5,498 bases of DNA, taken from assembly GCA_011049955.1 (NCBI GenBank), contig DRGV01000087.1, positions 1 to 5,498 on the forward strand, given 5' to 3'. The stretch comes from a bacterium (GTDB taxonomy: Bacteria; UBP18; UBA7526). This document shows positions 4,644-5,498 of the stretch, piece after piece; the stretch's first letter is position 1, and every line of letters starts with the position of its first letter. The position numbers were made by a program, and so were the translations under genes. The notes under the pieces were generated by a model. The model was not told the DNA's origin, made no database searches, and saw only the letters and a list, made by a program, of their open reading frames with translations.

Positions 4644-5189
4644 ATGAAGAGAAAAGTCAAGATTACTCTTGTAGCGGTTATTTGTATTTATGGAGTTACT
4701 GTTGCTGGAGTGAATATCGCAGATTTAAAGGTGGGCTTTGACTATGATGATACCCTGATCTTCTCTACCCCGGCCTTTCGGGCGGGTGCCGCCAGCGGTC
4801 AGGAGTCCTATTCAGAGGGATACTGGAGAGTGGTCAATCAGAGCTTTAATGTGGAAAAGGTAAAACTGGTTCCTATGAGTATTGCTTTAATCTATAAGGC
4901 CCTGGGCTTCGATGTGGTAATCATTACCGCCCGCCAAGGATATGGGGGCGAGGAGCTTCAGGAACATTGGAAGTGGCTTGCCAAGGAATTTCACTTTGAG
5001 AGGAATAAATCGTCTATCTTAGAGAAGGGAAGTTTCGTTGCCTTCTTCGGTGATAGCGACTCGGATATCACCGAGGCCCTGGAGGCCGGCGTCAGGCCCA
5101 TAAGGGTGAAGAGAAGTAAAAAGAGCGATTACACAGGAAAATACCACCCCGGCCAATACAAAGAATTCATCCTCCCCTTCTCTGATTAA
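4644..5189 (+). CDS. Exported HAD-family acid phosphatase, class B (AphA-like)
   Basis: The 181-residue protein starts with a basic, hydrophobic signal or anchor segment (KRKVKITLVAVICIYG, 2-17), so it probably acts outside the cytoplasmic membrane. The HAD motifs are all visible: GFDYDDTL (31-38) with D33 as nucleophile and D35 as general acid, VVIITARQ (91-98) with T95, a Lys at about 128, and FFGDSDSDI (134-142) with D137 and D141 as metal ligands. DDTLIFSTPAF and GDSDSDI resemble AphA of enterobacteria, which removes phosphate from small organic phosphates. The substrate here is unknown. It is shorter than AphA (about 237 residues), with little sequence between the signal and motif I, and parts of the cap are reduced. 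The start at 4644 follows AAAGGAGG (4628-4635); codons open further upstream lie in repeat DNA. It has no lipobox cysteine. Confidence 0.85.
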   Translation: MKRKVKITLVAVICIYGVTVAGVNIADLKVGFDYDDTLIFSTPAFRAGAASGQESYSEGYWRVVNQSFNVEKVKLVPMSIALIYKALGFDVVIITARQGYGGEELQEHWKWLAKEFHFERNKSSILEKGSFVAFFGDSDSDITEALEAGVRPIRVKRSKKSDYTGKYHPGQYKEFILPFSD

Positions 5190-5209
5190 AAATCTGTTGT
5201 CACAAGTTT

Positions 5210-5279
5210 ACCCCGTAGCTCGCCGACTTGCCCCGTTGGAAGCCGAAGGTTCTCCTTCGGGGAGGCGATGGTATGGGGT
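5210..5279. repeat. Long imperfect stem-loop downstream of the phosphatase gene
   Basis: The inner hairpin has perfect arms CCGAAGG (5243-5249) and CCTTCGG (5254-5260) with loop TTCT. The outer arms, starting ACCCCGTA at 5210 and ending TATGGGGT at 5279, pair with one G-T and small internal gaps, and TCGCC/GGCGA pair again inside. The structure begins 20 bases after the stop codon. It could slow or protect the 3' end of the mRNA. It has no T-run, so it is not a classic terminator. Confidence 0.5.
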
Positions 5280-5288
5280 TAAAATTTA

Positions 5289-5317
5289 TCCCGTTAGATG
5301 TTTACTATCTAATGGGA
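5289..5317 (-). terminator. Possible terminator of the convergent minus-strand gene
   Basis: An 11-bp stem with one G-T pair (TCCCGTTAGAT at 5289-5299 with 5307-5317) encloses a seven-base loop. On the minus strand it is followed by an ATAAATTTT stretch, a weak T-tract. It lies about 60 bases beyond the stop codon of the leftward gene. The adjoining GGGACCTGGTCCC (5314-5326) is another small palindrome sharing its edge. The stem may instead be one more dispersed repeat. Confidence 0.4.
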
Positions 5318-5377
5318 CCTGGTCCCTTCTCGAAATTATTATGGTAAACTAATAACCTGTTAAGTATAAGAAAGTGT

Positions 5378-5498
5378 TTAAGCGATGAAGAGAGTAAACC
5401 TTAAGAAGGTATCGGGAATGCCATCCCCATCGGTATCGATCTTCTCTATCACCAAAGGGGAAGTCTTGGCGGGTGGGGTGACCTCTTCTACCTTGACC
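5378..5498 (-). CDS. 3' end of an unidentified protein with a calcium-binding-type Asp loop
   Basis: A minus-strand frame enters from the right edge and runs 39 codons to TAA (complement of 5378-5380). Near its middle is DTDGDGIPD, which fits the DxDxDGxxD calcium-binding loop of thrombospondin type 3 and dockerin-like repeats. These usually sit in exported or surface proteins. A Pro/Thr stretch (VTPPAKTSP) precedes it like a linker. After the loop only TFLRFTLFIA remains. The frame is short and cut by the window edge, so the assignment rests on the motif and on the reading frame staying open. It converges on the phosphatase gene, with palindromes between. Confidence 0.5.
   Translation of the reverse strand, partial: VKVEEVTPPAKTSPLVIEKIDTDGDGIPDTFLRFTLFIA

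Noticed and set aside
4466..4660. Minus-strand open frame in the gap before the phosphatase gene
   Set aside because: It is composed almost entirely of repeat sequence and ends in the phosphatase start. No ribosome site or family match is seen.

Overview
The window is a stretch of bacterial chromosome from an organism I cannot name. It shows strong Shine-Dalgarno sites, mixed base composition and the partial gene order fmt - YugP-type peptidase - PASTA protein - rpe. That order recalls the fmt/prkC/rpe neighbourhood of Firmicutes. The heavy load of degenerate short repeats between and inside genes is more like what I associate with genomes of uncultured candidate phyla (Omnitrophota or Aerophobota type). 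That placement is inference, not proof.

Layout. At 1-84 a minus-strand gene begins and runs off the left edge, with a very good promoter at 153-181. Bases 177-304 hold a nested inverted repeat. On the plus strand follow fmt (360-1469), a membrane zinc metallopeptidase (1626-2300), a membrane-anchored PASTA protein overlapping it by ATGA (2297-3244), a small four-helix-bundle (S23/IVS-type) protein (3306-3656), rpe (3757-4416) and an exported class B acid phosphatase-like HAD protein (4644-5189). A block of palindromes (5210-5326) separates the last gene from the 3' end of a convergent minus-strand gene (5378-5498) that carries a calcium-binding-type Asp loop.

The core genes are housekeeping: formylation of initiator tRNA (Fmt), envelope proteolysis, a peptidoglycan-sensing-type PASTA protein and the pentose phosphate epimerase. 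They probably form a loosely co-transcribed set. The S23-type gene looks like a small AT-rich cassette dropped into it.

The most unusual signal is the repeat content. About ten separate short arrays have a 7-bp period, each with its own consensus word (AAAGTRA, ATCGCAN, AAATCCN, TTAGAAT, CAGGTCG, GCGANAA, TCGGTAA, AAWGACG). They lie in every real plus-strand intergenic gap (the peptidase and PASTA genes overlap and have none), in three places inside fmt, and across the rpe stop codon. Small palindromes sit beside them, including two 23-bp copies whose arm differences are compensatory. In-frame insertion of such material appears to explain why Fmt here is 369 residues instead of about 315. I see no defence system, CRISPR array, rRNA or tRNA.
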